From Verrucomicrobiaceae bacterium (lineage in GTDB: Bacteria > Verrucomicrobiota > Verrucomicrobiia > Verrucomicrobiales > Verrucomicrobiaceae): a DNA stretch of 64,000 nt. Below are positions 25,488 to 34,699 of this stretch, one piece after another. The stretch spans positions 89,920 to 153,919 of the forward strand of contig JAIBCL010000017.1 of NCBI GenBank assembly GCA_019694165.1. Reading direction: 5' to 3'. Position numbers and translations under genes: made by a program. The first letter of the stretch is position 1. Every line of letters starts with the position of its first letter. The notes below the pieces were generated by a model. The model saw only the letters and a list, made by a program, of their open reading frames with translations, did not search any database and was not told the origin of the DNA.

Positions 25488-28400
25488 TCACGACCTCGTG
25501 ATCGTCTCATGCAGGTTCAGCAACACGCGCGCCACATGCGTCCACGCAGCGAGTTCGCTTGGGTTCAAATCCTTCGCCACCGGCGCAGCGCCGGTCTTCA
25601 GCAGCGACTCGGCAGCGGCAGCGTCCTTCGCGTAATCGGCGAGATGCTTCTGCACGAGTGACGAGATCGTCTTCAGCTCCTCGGCACTCGGATCGCGTTG
25701 CAGCGCCTGCTGCCAGGCCCAGGTGATGCGTTGCTTGGCGTCGCCTTTGCACTCGCTCAGGATGCGGGCAGCGAAGACACGCGCGGCTTCGACATACGTG
25801 GGGTCGTTGAGCAGCACGAGCGCCTGCTGGGGAATGTTCGAGCGGTTGCGTTCGGAGGTGCATTCTTCGCGGCTCGGGGCATCGAAGGCGAGCATCGATG
25901 GATGCGTGAACGTGCGCTGCCACCAGGTGTAGAGGCCGCGACGATACAGGCCTTCGCCGCTGTCGTTCTGCCACTCGCGCGTGGGGAAGTTGAGGTTCTC
26001 CCAGTAGCGTTCGGGCTGATACGGCTTCACGCTCGGACCGCCGACCTTCGTCACGAGCAAGCCGGAGATCGCGAGCGCGTTGTCGCGCACGAGTTCGGCA
26101 TCGAGACGGAACGGGCTCTGCCGCGCGCACTCGCGATTGTAGGGATCGGCGGCGACGAGTTCCTTCGTCGCGGTGGACACTTGCTTGTAGGTCGCGCTGG
26201 TGACGATGAGCTTCACCATGTGCTGATAATCCCAGCCGCTGTCCATGAACTCGCACGCCAGCCAGTCGAGCAACGGACCATTCACCGGCGGCTCGCCTTG
26301 GGCACCGAGATCGCTCAATACCTTGCTGATGCCCGTGCCGAAGAGCTGCGCCCACAAGCGGTTCATCACCGTGCGTGCCGTCAGCGGGTTGTCTTTGGAG
26401 ACAAGCCATTGCGCGAGATCGAGTCGCGTGAGATCGCGGCCTTCGATGTTCGGCTTCGGCAGATAGCCGGGCAGCGATGCCTTCACGACTTCGCCGCTCT
26501 CATCCATCCAGTTGCCGCGTGGCAAGATGCGCACCGTGCGCTTGTTGGTGTCGCTCACGCTGACGATGCACTTCGGTGCGTTGGCTTCGAAGTCGGCCTT
26601 CTCCTTCTCGGTCGTAGCGAGCTTCGTGCGCAGTTCGGCGAGCTGTGGCGCGATCTGCTTGTAAGCCGTCGCGAGTTTCTGCTTCTGCGGAGCCGTGCGC
26701 TTCTCGGGTGCGAGCTTCAAGATGTCGGCGATCTCCTTGTCCGGCAGCGACGTGCCCGGCGCACGAATCGGCTTCGGCGCAGTGGTGCTGTTAAGGCGCA
26801 GGTTTGCGATCTCGTGATTGTCGCCCCAGGCAAAGGTAAGCGTGAGGGTCACCATCGCATCCGCATCAGTGCTCGGTTCCGCGAGTTCGAGGTAAAGCGA
26901 TTGATCCGCACCCGTGCCGCCGAGCACGCCCCAGCCGTTGTCTTTCTTGTCCGCGATGCCGTCGATCGCATTCGCGGCGGGGAAGTTGCCCTGCTGATAG
27001 GTCGCCGTCGCCGAGGCAATCTTGATCGGACCTTTGCGCTTCTTCGAGCCACTCGCGAGCGCCACCTCGCTGAGCACGAAGTTGCCATTCGATGCGAGTC
27101 CGACGCCTGGCAGCTTTTCCTTCAGCGCATCAAGTCGCAAACCCGTCGTGCCCTGCGGCAGCTTCGCGGTGATCACATAACTATCCGTGCCGTCGTTCTG
27201 CTTCCGCTCGCTGCGCTTCTTGTCGATGGCACCACGCGCGATGCCGTCTTTGCCGAGTTTGAAGTCGATGTTCTTCTTCGACGAAGCTGCAGTGATCGGC
27301 TTCACCATCTGCCACGCGCCATTCGACTCAATGGCTTCGAGCGACTTCTTCTCCCACTCCGCCTGCGCCGCTGCAAACTCAGGACGCGGCTTGGCAAACT
27401 CCGCCTGAAGGGCTGCGAGCCGCTTCGCGATGTCCGCCTGCTTTTTCTCGCCCTCGGCATCCAGCACCATCATGCCCGGCTCGCGACGACCGAGGATCGG
27501 CTCCTTGATGTCGGCAAAAAACGCGCCCATCGAGTAGAAGTCGCGTGTGGTCATCGGATCGAACTTGTGATCGTGGCACTGGCAGCAGCCCGTCGTCTGG
27601 CCCATCCACGCATTGCCCACCGCGCGCACGCGATCGGTCAACATGCGCTGCTCATAGTCCTTCGCCTGCGCGCCGCCTTCTTCGGTCGTGAGCAGCAAGC
27701 GATTGAAGGCGGAGCCCACGCGCGATTCTTGGTTCGCATCCGGCAGCAGATCGCCCGCGATTTGCTCCAGAGTGAAACGATCGAAGCGCTTGTTCGTGTT
27801 GAACGACTTGATGACGTAATCGCGATACGGCCAGACGTTGTGCGGATTGTCGCTGTGGTAGCCGATCGTGTCTGCGAAGCGCACCTGATCGAGCCAGTTG
27901 ATCGCCATGCGCTCGCCGTAGTGCGGGTTCTTGAAGAGGGATGTGACCAGTTCATCGTAGCGTTTGTCGGGCAGGTCGGACCAGTCTGACACCTCTGATG
28001 GCGTTGGTGGCAGCCCAAGCAAATCAAAGTAGAGCCGCCGCACCAGCGTGCGCGCATCGGCCTGCGGCGACGGCTTGAGTCCGATCTCGCCGAGGCGCTT
28101 TTGCACGAGATGGTCGATCGGGTTTTTGCCCGCCGGAATCGCCGCCTTCACCGGCTTCTCGTAGGCCCAGTGAAGCTGGTAGTTCGCGCCCTGAGCGATC
28201 CACTTCTTGAGCACCTCCTTGTCGCGCGCCGACAGTTTCTTGTTCGAGTCCTTCGGCGGCATCAGATCCTCATCATCCGCCGCGAGCATCACTCTTTTAA
28301 TCGTCTCACTCTCACCCGGCTTCCCCGGCACGAATGCTTCCTTCGCCAGCGCCTCCTTGCGGATGTCGAGTCGCAGCTTCGCCTTGCGATGATTCTTGTC

Positions 28401-28538
28401 CGGCCCGTGGCAGTAGAAGCAGTTGTCCGAGAGGATCGGTCGCACATCGCGGTTGAACTCGATCTTCGCGGGCACGGGTCGCTCCGCGGCGTTGACGGAG
28501 ATCACGGCGAGTGAGGCAAAAAGGACGGCTCTGGTCAT
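25488..28538 (-). CDS. PSCyt1-DUF1549-DUF1553 protein (planctomycete-type cytochrome)
   Basis: Exported protein of 1016 aa with signal peptide MTRAVLFASLAVISVNA. Domains in order: PSCyt1 (about 25-110), with heme motif CFYCH in LSDNCFYCHGPDKNHRKAKLRLD; DUF1549 (about 150-360), with LVRRLYFDLLGLPPTPSEV, DQVRFADTIGYHSDN and a second CxxCH in CCQCHDHKFDP; a long spacer with coiled-coil and carbohydrate-binding-like stretches (about 370-690); DUF1553 (about 700-960), with NPLTARTVMNRLWAQLFGTGI and REECTSERNRSNIPQQALVLLNDP. Found almost only in Planctomycetota and Verrucomicrobiota, often beside DUF1501 genes. The activity is not established. It has no adjacent DUF1501 partner, and faces the next PSCyt1 gene across 142 nt. 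Confidence 0.93.
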   Translation of the reverse strand: MTRAVLFASLAVISVNAAERPVPAKIEFNRDVRPILSDNCFYCHGPDKNHRKAKLRLDIRKEALAKEAFVPGKPGESETIKRVMLAADDEDLMPPKDSNKKLSARDKEVLKKWIAQGANYQLHWAYEKPVKAAIPAGKNPIDHLVQKRLGEIGLKPSPQADARTLVRRLYFDLLGLPPTPSEVSDWSDLPDKRYDELVTSLFKNPHYGERMAINWLDQVRFADTIGYHSDNPHNVWPYRDYVIKSFNTNKRFDRFTLEQIAGDLLPDANQESRVGSAFNRLLLTTEEGGAQAKDYEQRMLTDRVRAVGNAWMGQTTGCCQCHDHKFDPMTTRDFYSMGAFFADIKEPILGRREPGMMVLDAEGEKKQADIAKRLAALQAEFAKPRPEFAAAQAEWEKKSLEAIESNGAWQMVKPITAASSKKNIDFKLGKDGIARGAIDKKRSERKQNDGTDSYVITAKLPQGTTGLRLDALKEKLPGVGLASNGNFVLSEVALASGSKKRKGPIKIASATATYQQGNFPAANAIDGIADKKDNGWGVLGGTGADQSLYLELAEPSTDADAMVTLTLTFAWGDNHEIANLRLNSTTAPKPIRAPGTSLPDKEIADILKLAPEKRTAPQKQKLATAYKQIAPQLAELRTKLATTEKEKADFEANAPKCIVSVSDTNKRTVRILPRGNWMDESGEVVKASLPGYLPKPNIEGRDLTRLDLAQWLVSKDNPLTARTVMNRLWAQLFGTGISKVLSDLGAQGEPPVNGPLLDWLACEFMDSGWDYQHMVKLIVTSATYKQVSTATKELVAADPYNRECARQSPFRLDAELVRDNALAISGLLVTKVGGPSVKPYQPERYWENLNFPTREWQNDSGEGLYRRGLYTWWQRTFTHPSMLAFDAPSREECTSERNRSNIPQQALVLLNDPTYVEAARVFAARILSECKGDAKQRITWAWQQALQRDPSAEELKTISSLVQKHLADYAKDAAAAESLLKTGAAPVAKDLNPSELAAWTHVARVLLNLHETITRS

Positions 28539-28680
28539 GGCAAGGGGGCGATGGTGAGTACGCTACGCGCTGACAGGATATTCCGTCGTCATTGCCGCCC
28601 GGCGCGCGCCTCCATCGAGCCGGCGCTGACAAATGCACGAGGTCCGGTGCGTACTATCGCGCTGCCACCCCCTGACCTCG

Positions 28681-31590
28681 ATGTTTCAACGCGCCTTTTG
28701 TCTCTGCGTGATCGCCTCCGCTCCGGCGTGGGCGCGTGCCGCCGCCTCACCGACGGACGGCATGGAGTTTTTCGAGAAAAACGTGAGGCCGGTGCTCGTC
28801 ACCCGTTGCTACGAGTGCCACTCGACGACGAAGAAGGTCAAAGGCGGACTCGCGCTGGACACCAAGGAGGCCACGCTCAAGGGCGGGGAGTCCGGCGCCG
28901 CCGTGGTGCCGGGTGATCCGGAGAAGAGCAGGCTTGTCGAAGCCGTCCGCTACTCGAACCGCGATCTTCAGATGCCTCCGAAGGGCCAGATGCCAGCCGC
29001 GGAGGTGAGGGTGCTCGAGCAATGGGTGAAGCTTGGCGCACCCGATCCGCGCACAGCCGCTGTCGCCGCCGTGGGTGCGTCCAAAGCGCCGCGCGTCATC
29101 GACATTGCCGAAGGGCGGAAATTTTGGTCGTTCCGGCCGGTGGAGTCCCCTGCTCTGCCAAAAACAAAAGACACCGCATGGATCCGGACGCCGATTGATG
29201 CCTTCATCCTCGCGAAGCTGGAAGAAAAGGGTCTCAAACCCGCGCCTCCGGCGGACAAGCGCACGCTCATCCGCCGCGCGACCTTCGACCTCACCGGACT
29301 GCCGCCGACGCCGGAAGACGTGGCGGCTTTTCTCGCCGACACGGACACGGATGCTTTTCAGCGCGTGGTGGAGCACCTGCTCGCCTCGCCCGCGTACGGC
29401 GAGCGCTGGGGCCGCCACTGGCTCGATGTCGCACGCTACGCCGACTCGAACGGAATGGATGAGAACGTCGCTCTCGGCCACGCCTGGCGGTATCGCGATT
29501 ACGTGGTGAAGGCATTCAACACGGACAAACCCTATGATCAGTTCCTCATCGAGCAGATCGCCGGCGACCTGCTGCCGATCGAAGCAGGCGTGGCGAAGCT
29601 CGATGCCGTCACCGCCACCGGCTTCCTGTCCCTGGGCGCCAAGGTGCTGGCCGAGCCCGATGTGCGGAAGCTGGAGATGGACATCATCGACGAGCAGATC
29701 GACACGCTCGGCAAGGCATTCCTCGGCATGACCTTCGGCTGCGTGCGCTGCCACGATCACAAGTTTGACCCGGTGCGCATGGACGACTACTACGCCATGG
29801 CCGCCATCTTCCGCAGCACGCGAAGCCTAGCCGACGTGCGCACCGGCGCGATCAAGTACTGGTACGAACACTCGCTCGCCACGCCGCAGGAACTCGAGGC
29901 GAAGAAAAAGCACGAAGCCATCGTCGCGAAGAAGCGTGCCGAAGTCACCGCATTTACCACCAAGGCGCGCACCGAGCTGAAGGCCGAATTGCAGTCCGGG
30001 GCGGCTGATTACCTCGCTGCCGCCGCATCGCTCGCCGTGGACACGCCCTTCGCCGAAGTCGAGAAACTCGCCGCGCAACGCGGCCTGCGCCCGCGCTACC
30101 TGCTCACCTGCCGCCACTATCTCGCGAAGAACGCCGAGCATCCCGTGTTTGCGAAGTGGCGCGAACTCGCCGCCGCAGGCCATCCCGCCGCGGTGAAGCC
30201 GTACTACGCAAAACTTTTCGGCGACGCCGCAAAGGCGGCCGCCGACGCCAAGGCTGCCGCCGCCTCGCAGAAAACATCCGCGGCGAAGACCGCTGCGGCG
30301 ACGAAGGCAGCGAAATCCGCCGTGGAAAAGCCCGCCGCGACACCATCGGCTGGATACACCATCTCCGATCCCGCGCTTGCCGCCGCCGACCAGGCGCTCA
30401 ACGACATCGCCGGCTTCCTTGCCATTCCCGACAAGAACGAGCACGCCTTTGATTCCGCCACCTTCTCGCGGATCGAGGCCATGAACGACGACCTCATGAA
30501 GCTCGAGGATCAAACGCCCGATCCCGCAGCGATCATGGGAGTGGCCGATGGCGATGTGAGCCGCACGCTGCCCATCCACATCCGCGGCAGCTACCTCACG
30601 CTCGGCAAGGAAATCGAGCGTGGCTTTCCCGAGGTCATGCGAGTCTCGCTGACACGCCCCGTGCTCCCCGCAAAGCAGAGCGGCCGGCTGGAACTCGCAC
30701 GCTGGCTCGCCAGTGGCGAGCACCCGCTCACCGCACGTGTCATGGTGAACCGCATCTGGCGCTGGCACTTCGGCAAAGGCATCGTCGCCACCACCGACAA
30801 CTTCGGCCTCCTCGGCGACAAACCTTCCCATCCCGCTCTGCTCGACTGGCTCGCGCATGACTTCGTCGAGCAAGGCTGGTCCGTGAAGGACCTCCACCGT
30901 CTCATCATGCGCTCCGCCGTTTATCAGCAGGCCAGCGGTACGGCACCGGAAGCGGGCGGCACCGCCGGTCCTTCCGCCGCCCCCTCCCCCCAGTCCGCCG
31001 GCGCCACGCTCATCGACCCGGAAAACCGTCTCCTCTCGCGCTTCAATATCCAGCGTCTCGAAGCCGAGGAGATTCGCGACGCCATGCTCGCCTCCGCCGG
31101 CACCCTCGATGCCGCCGTCGGCGGCAAAACCATCCCGCTGCGCAATCGCGAGTTCGTCTTCAATCACACCTCGAAGGATCACACGACCTACGAAAGCCCG
31201 CGCCGCGGCCTCTATCTGCCCATCATTCGCAATCATCTCTACGACATGCTCGAGCAGTTCGACTATCCGGACCCCACCATGCCCACTGGCAGCCGGAACT
31301 CCACCGTAGTCGCCCCCCAGGCTCTCATCATGTTGAATTCTCCCGTCGCGATGGATGCCGGCACGGCGATGGCCAGACGCCTGCTCGCCGAAGGTCACCC
31401 TTCAGGCACCCAGCTCATCCGCCGCATTTACCAGCTCCTCTATGGCCGCGAGGCTTCCGATGCGGAAATCGCCCGAGCCGTGGCATTCCTGCAACGCATG
31501 ACCACGCAGGAAAACAGGGATCGCGAGCGCCCCCTCGCCCTGCTTTGCCACACCTTGATGGCCGCAAACGAGTTCATCTACCTCAGGTGA
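28681..31590 (+). CDS. PSCyt1-DUF1549-DUF1553 protein with Ala/Lys-rich insert
   Basis: Exported protein of 969 aa from the ATG at 28681; the frame from 28633 would add 16 residues before the signal peptide MFQRAFCLCVIASAPAWARA. PSCyt1 carries CYECHST; DUF1549 carries LIRRATFDLTGLPPTPEDV, DVARYADSNGMDEN and the second heme-type motif CVRCHDHKFDP; DUF1553 carries HPLTARVMVNRIWRWHFGKGI and STVVAPQALIMLNSP. Between them, residues 515-560 are a low-complexity Ala/Lys linker (AADAKAAAASQKTSAAKTAA) with helix-forming character. Divergent from a homologue at 25488. No DUF1501 gene follows directly. Function of the family is unknown. Confidence 0.93.
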   Translation: MFQRAFCLCVIASAPAWARAAASPTDGMEFFEKNVRPVLVTRCYECHSTTKKVKGGLALDTKEATLKGGESGAAVVPGDPEKSRLVEAVRYSNRDLQMPPKGQMPAAEVRVLEQWVKLGAPDPRTAAVAAVGASKAPRVIDIAEGRKFWSFRPVESPALPKTKDTAWIRTPIDAFILAKLEEKGLKPAPPADKRTLIRRATFDLTGLPPTPEDVAAFLADTDTDAFQRVVEHLLASPAYGERWGRHWLDVARYADSNGMDENVALGHAWRYRDYVVKAFNTDKPYDQFLIEQIAGDLLPIEAGVAKLDAVTATGFLSLGAKVLAEPDVRKLEMDIIDEQIDTLGKAFLGMTFGCVRCHDHKFDPVRMDDYYAMAAIFRSTRSLADVRTGAIKYWYEHSLATPQELEAKKKHEAIVAKKRAEVTAFTTKARTELKAELQSGAADYLAAAASLAVDTPFAEVEKLAAQRGLRPRYLLTCRHYLAKNAEHPVFAKWRELAAAGHPAAVKPYYAKLFGDAAKAAADAKAAAASQKTSAAKTAAATKAAKSAVEKPAATPSAGYTISDPALAAADQALNDIAGFLAIPDKNEHAFDSATFSRIEAMNDDLMKLEDQTPDPAAIMGVADGDVSRTLPIHIRGSYLTLGKEIERGFPEVMRVSLTRPVLPAKQSGRLELARWLASGEHPLTARVMVNRIWRWHFGKGIVATTDNFGLLGDKPSHPALLDWLAHDFVEQGWSVKDLHRLIMRSAVYQQASGTAPEAGGTAGPSAAPSPQSAGATLIDPENRLLSRFNIQRLEAEEIRDAMLASAGTLDAAVGGKTIPLRNREFVFNHTSKDHTTYESPRRGLYLPIIRNHLYDMLEQFDYPDPTMPTGSRNSTVVAPQALIMLNSPVAMDAGTAMARRLLAEGHPSGTQLIRRIYQLLYGREASDAEIARAVAFLQRMTTQENRDRERPLALLCHTLMAANEFIYLR

Positions 31591-31675
31591 CGCCCTTGCA
31601 GGCGTGGTTGCGCGATTCATGCACTGGCCGTGACAAGCCCCGTTGCACGGTGAATGACCCGTGACACACTTCGAC

Positions 31676-32362
31676 ATGTCCTTCTTCAGCCGCGCGGCCG
31701 CCATCGCCACCATCGTCATCGCCACTTCACTCCACGCCCAGCCGTCGAAGACCTATCCGAAAGTCCTCTTCCTGGGCAACAGCATTACCAAGCACGGACC
31801 GAAGGCCGACATTGACTGGCACGGCAATTGGGGCATGGCGGCGAGCGCGGAGGACAAGGACTACGCGCATGTGATGATGAAGGCGCTCGAAGCAACGACC
31901 GGCGCGAAGTCCGAGGTGATGATCAAGAACATCGCCGACTTCGAGCGCGCATACGCAGGCTATGACGTCGCGGGCAAGCAGAAAGAGCCGATCACCTTCG
32001 CCGCTGATCTCATTGTTCTCGCGATTGGCGAGAATGTGCCCGCGCTGAAGCCGGGTGACGACGCCACCAAGTTGCAAGCCAGCGTGGTCCAGCTTCTCAA
32101 TGCCATGAAAGGCGATCGCAAGCCGACGATTCTCGTGCGCAGTTGCTTCTGGGCGAACGAAGCCAAAGACGCAGCCTTGAAGAAAGCCTGTGACGAAGTC
32201 GGCGGCATCTACGTGGACATCGGAACGATTGGCAAAGACAAGAGCCTTTACGGACGCGCCGAGCGTGAGTTCAAGAACGCCGGCGTCGCCAATCACCCGG
32301 GCGACAAGGGCATGGCGGCGATCGCTGAGGCGCTGATGAAGGCATTGATCGCCAATCACTGA
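31676..32362 (+). CDS. Exported SGNH/GDSL-type hydrolase
   Basis: Protein of 228 aa with signal peptide MSFFSRAAAIATIVIATSLHA. The SGNH blocks are visible: LFLGNSITKHGP (block I, nucleophile Ser), a Gly in the middle region, VLAIGENVPAL (block III, Asn), and NHPGDKGMAAIAEAL (block V, where His follows Asn rather than the usual DxxH spacing). Such enzymes remove acetyl or acyl groups from polysaccharides and lipids, which suits the neighbouring genes. The ATG at 31676 is preferred to a GTG at 31661. Confidence 0.8.
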   Translation: MSFFSRAAAIATIVIATSLHAQPSKTYPKVLFLGNSITKHGPKADIDWHGNWGMAASAEDKDYAHVMMKALEATTGAKSEVMIKNIADFERAYAGYDVAGKQKEPITFAADLIVLAIGENVPALKPGDDATKLQASVVQLLNAMKGDRKPTILVRSCFWANEAKDAALKKACDEVGGIYVDIGTIGKDKSLYGRAEREFKNAGVANHPGDKGMAAIAEALMKALIANH

Positions 32363-32409
32363 GAAACCTTGTGCCGGGCCGGGTTCCCGGGCCCGGTGAC
32401 TTTTCAGCC

Positions 32410-32937
32410 ATGACCAGGAAGCCACGTTCACCATCCTCTGCATCACCCTTCCGATCGCCGCGCGGCAGGAAATCGTGGCGTGAGAAGCTCCTGGACGACA
32501 AGGATCTGCCCAAAACCGTGCTCCCTCGCAAAGGCGCATCGGTCGGGCTGCGGTCGATGCCGATGCTCGTGCCGGCACCGCGCGAGGTCGATGCACTCAT
32601 GCGCCGTGTGCCCAGCGGCAAAGTCACCACGATCGACGAACTGCGCGCCGCGCTCGCCAAGATGCATGAGCTCGCCATCACCTGCCCGATCACGACCGGC
32701 ATCTTCGCATGGATCTCCGCACACGCCGCGGACGAAGCTGCGGCGGAAGGCAGGTCGCGAATCACGCCGTACTGGCGGACCTTGAAGGCGAAGGGCGAGA
32801 ATAATCCGAAATATCCCGGCGGGATCGATGCCATTGCGGAGCGGCTCGAAGCCGAAGGTCATGAAGTGCGTCGCAAAGGAAAGCGCGCCTTCGTTGTGAC
32901 GTATGAGAACGCGCTGGTGCGTCCTGCGTCGCCATGA
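32410..32937 (+). CDS. Atl1/MGMT-like DNA-binding protein
   Basis: Basic protein of 175 aa. The N-terminus is Arg/Lys/Ser-rich and probably disordered (TRKPRSPSSASPFRSPRGRK). From residue 45 it resembles the MGMT-family proteins related to alkyltransferase-like Atl1: APREVDALMRRVPSGKVTTIDELRAAL, ITCPITTGIFAWISAHAA, RITPYWRTLKAKGENNPKYPGG. Alkyltransferases use a Cys in PCHR, and here the only candidate is Cys in CPITTG, so a role as a lesion-binding or other DNA-binding protein is likelier than alkyl transfer. It overlaps the next start by 4 nt (ATGA), which suggests translational coupling. Confidence 0.62.
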   Translation: MTRKPRSPSSASPFRSPRGRKSWREKLLDDKDLPKTVLPRKGASVGLRSMPMLVPAPREVDALMRRVPSGKVTTIDELRAALAKMHELAITCPITTGIFAWISAHAADEAAAEGRSRITPYWRTLKAKGENNPKYPGGIDAIAERLEAEGHEVRRKGKRAFVVTYENALVRPASP

Positions 32938-34199
32938 AATTCGTCATCCTTCTTTGCCTCGCCTGTGGATGCCCGCTCGTGCGGGCCGATGACTGGCCGC
33001 AGTTTCGCGGCGTGCATCGCAGTGCGGTGTGGAATGAGACGGGCATCATGGAAACGTTTCCGAAAGACGGACTGCGCACGGCGTGGAAGGCGGAGGTCGG
33101 TGCTGGCTTATCGAGCGCTATCGTGGCAAATGGACGTGTGTTTGCCATTGGCTCGTCGTTGGAGAAACCGAAGGCGAGCGAGTGTGTGCGTTGTTTGGAT
33201 GAAACAACGGGCAAGGAACTGTGGCGTCACGCTTATGACGCGGCATATCCCGACTGGGCCTTCGATCCAAAGCAGAACAGCGGTCCAAACGCGACGCCCA
33301 TCGTGCAGGATGGAAAGCTGCACACGCTCGGCCAGATGGGCGACTTGTTTTGCCTCGATGCGATGACGGGCGCGGTGCTCTGGCATCGCAGTTTGATGAA
33401 GGACTATGGCACAAAGGAGTTCACCGGCGGGACGCCATCGCCGCTCATCGAGGGGAAGCTGCTCATCCAGCCCATCGGAGTCGAGAAAGGGCCGACGGTC
33501 GTCGCCTTCGACAAAGACACGGGCAAAGAAGTGTGGCGCGCGCTCGATGATCCGTGGACCTACAGCTCGCCTCTCGTCATCAGCGCTGGTGGCGTGCGAC
33601 AGTTCATTGTGTGGACGCCGAAATCCGTGACCTCGCTCGATCCGGAGACGGGAAAGGTGTGGTGGCGCGAGCCGGTCGATACCACGAACTACTACGGCTC
33701 CGCCACGCCCGTGCATGTGGGTGACAAGCTGGTGCTCAGCGGCATGATGTTTCAGCTCGATGCCGCGAAGCCAGCAGCGAAGTTCTTGTGGCCGGAGAGC
33801 AAGTCGCCGGTGAAGGTCGTGCTCGGCGCGTGTTCGATCCCGTGGTTCAACGATGGCTGCGTCTTCACCGGGAAGAACAACGGACACCTCGTCTGTCTCG
33901 ACGCGAACGATGGAAAGGTGCTGTGGGACAACGACCAGATCACCAGCAAGGCAGGCGGCCCGGCGATCCACATCACGCCGAACGGAGACTCTGCGCTTCT
34001 CTTCACCGATCAAGGCAATCTCATCCGCGCGCGCCTCGATCGCGCTGGCTATCACGAGATGAGCCGAGTGCACGTCGTCGATCCCGTGCATCCGTTCGCC
34101 GGTCGGAATCTCATCTGGCCGCCACCCTCGTATGCGAATGGTCACATCTTCGTTCACAATGGCACGGAATTGGTGCGCGTGTCTTTGAAAGTGGAGTGA
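32934..34199 (+). CDS. Exported PQQ-like beta-propeller protein
   Basis: Protein of 421 aa with signal peptide MKFVILLCLACGCPLVRA, then DDWPQFRGVHRSAVW, the usual opening of planctomycete and verrucomicrobial PQQ-like repeat proteins. Propeller blades are marked by repeated strand patterns such as VRCLDETTGKELWRHAY, LFCLDAMTGAVLWHRSL, VVAFDKDTGKEVWRAL, VTSLDPETGKVWWREPV and LVCLDANDGKVLWDN. The residues needed to bind PQQ in true dehydrogenases are not evident, so a structural or binding role is likely. ATGA overlap with the preceding Atl1-like gene. Confidence 0.88.
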   Translation: MKFVILLCLACGCPLVRADDWPQFRGVHRSAVWNETGIMETFPKDGLRTAWKAEVGAGLSSAIVANGRVFAIGSSLEKPKASECVRCLDETTGKELWRHAYDAAYPDWAFDPKQNSGPNATPIVQDGKLHTLGQMGDLFCLDAMTGAVLWHRSLMKDYGTKEFTGGTPSPLIEGKLLIQPIGVEKGPTVVAFDKDTGKEVWRALDDPWTYSSPLVISAGGVRQFIVWTPKSVTSLDPETGKVWWREPVDTTNYYGSATPVHVGDKLVLSGMMFQLDAAKPAAKFLWPESKSPVKVVLGACSIPWFNDGCVFTGKNNGHLVCLDANDGKVLWDNDQITSKAGGPAIHITPNGDSALLFTDQGNLIRARLDRAGYHEMSRVHVVDPVHPFAGRNLIWPPPSYANGHIFVHNGTELVRVSLKVE

Positions 34200-34333
34200 T
34201 CAAATCATTGCAACGATGAATTCGTCTTCGACAGCAGAGACCTCTCGAAGGCCGCGACGCTCTCCATGGACGGCACGAGGTGACGGATGCGATTGAGCTG
34301 CTGCAGGCCGACTTGAAGCAGACGAAGCGATAG
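34200..34333 (+). pseudogene. Frameshifted 3' remnant of an unidentified gene
   Basis: Directly after the PQQ-like gene stop the plus strand reads NDEFVFDSRDLSKAATLSMDGTR (34212 onwards) in one frame until a TGA at about 34281. A second frame then continues with EVTDAIELLQADLKQTK to a TAG at 34331-34333. Both pieces have coding-like composition, and joining them at the GGCACGAGG position makes one continuous C-terminus of about 40 residues. I could not name the family. It may be a deletion remnant of a gene that once lay here. Confidence 0.35.
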
Positions 34334-34395
34334 GATGCGACCCCGAGCGCAGGCATTGTTTTTGGCAAAACGCCGTTCTCTGCTCTCGTTCGAGC

Positions 34396-34623
34396 ATGAG
34401 CATCTTGAATGAGAATCAGAAACGGATTCAAAACCTCACGCCGTGGGAGATTTGGGGCTTCATCGCTGGACGTGTGTTCATGAGCTTCGGGCTCGGAGTG
34501 CTGGTGATGCAGCATTTCCCACAAGTGGCTTCTTCCCTGGCCTTTCCGAGCGTGTTCCTTGGATTCATTTGTCTGGTGTTTGCGGCCAAGGGGCTGTGGC
34601 CAAAGGAAGCCCCCAAAGCGTAG
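34396..34623 (+). CDS. Small membrane protein, unknown function
   Basis: Protein of 75 aa. A polar start (MSILNENQKRIQNLTPWEIW) is followed by two hydrophobic helices, GFIAGRVFMSFGLGVLVMQHF and LAFPSVFLGFICLVFAAKGLW, and a short basic end (PKEAPKA). The composition and the clean hydrophobic pattern support a real gene. It lies 76 nt before the start of the large PSCyt1 protein. I do not recognise a family. Confidence 0.7.
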   Translation: MSILNENQKRIQNLTPWEIWGFIAGRVFMSFGLGVLVMQHFPQVASSLAFPSVFLGFICLVFAAKGLWPKEAPKA

Positions 34624-34699
34624 CCGCTGCCGGCCTTTCGCCTCAAAATGACCAAAATCCTTGTCTAAAACAGGTCTCTTCGCGCCTTTATGGGTCGTG

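Noticed and set aside
31591..31675. Terminator after the PSCyt1 gene
   Set aside because: Short complementary pieces around GTGACA/TGTCAC exist, but there is no T-run or stable stem.
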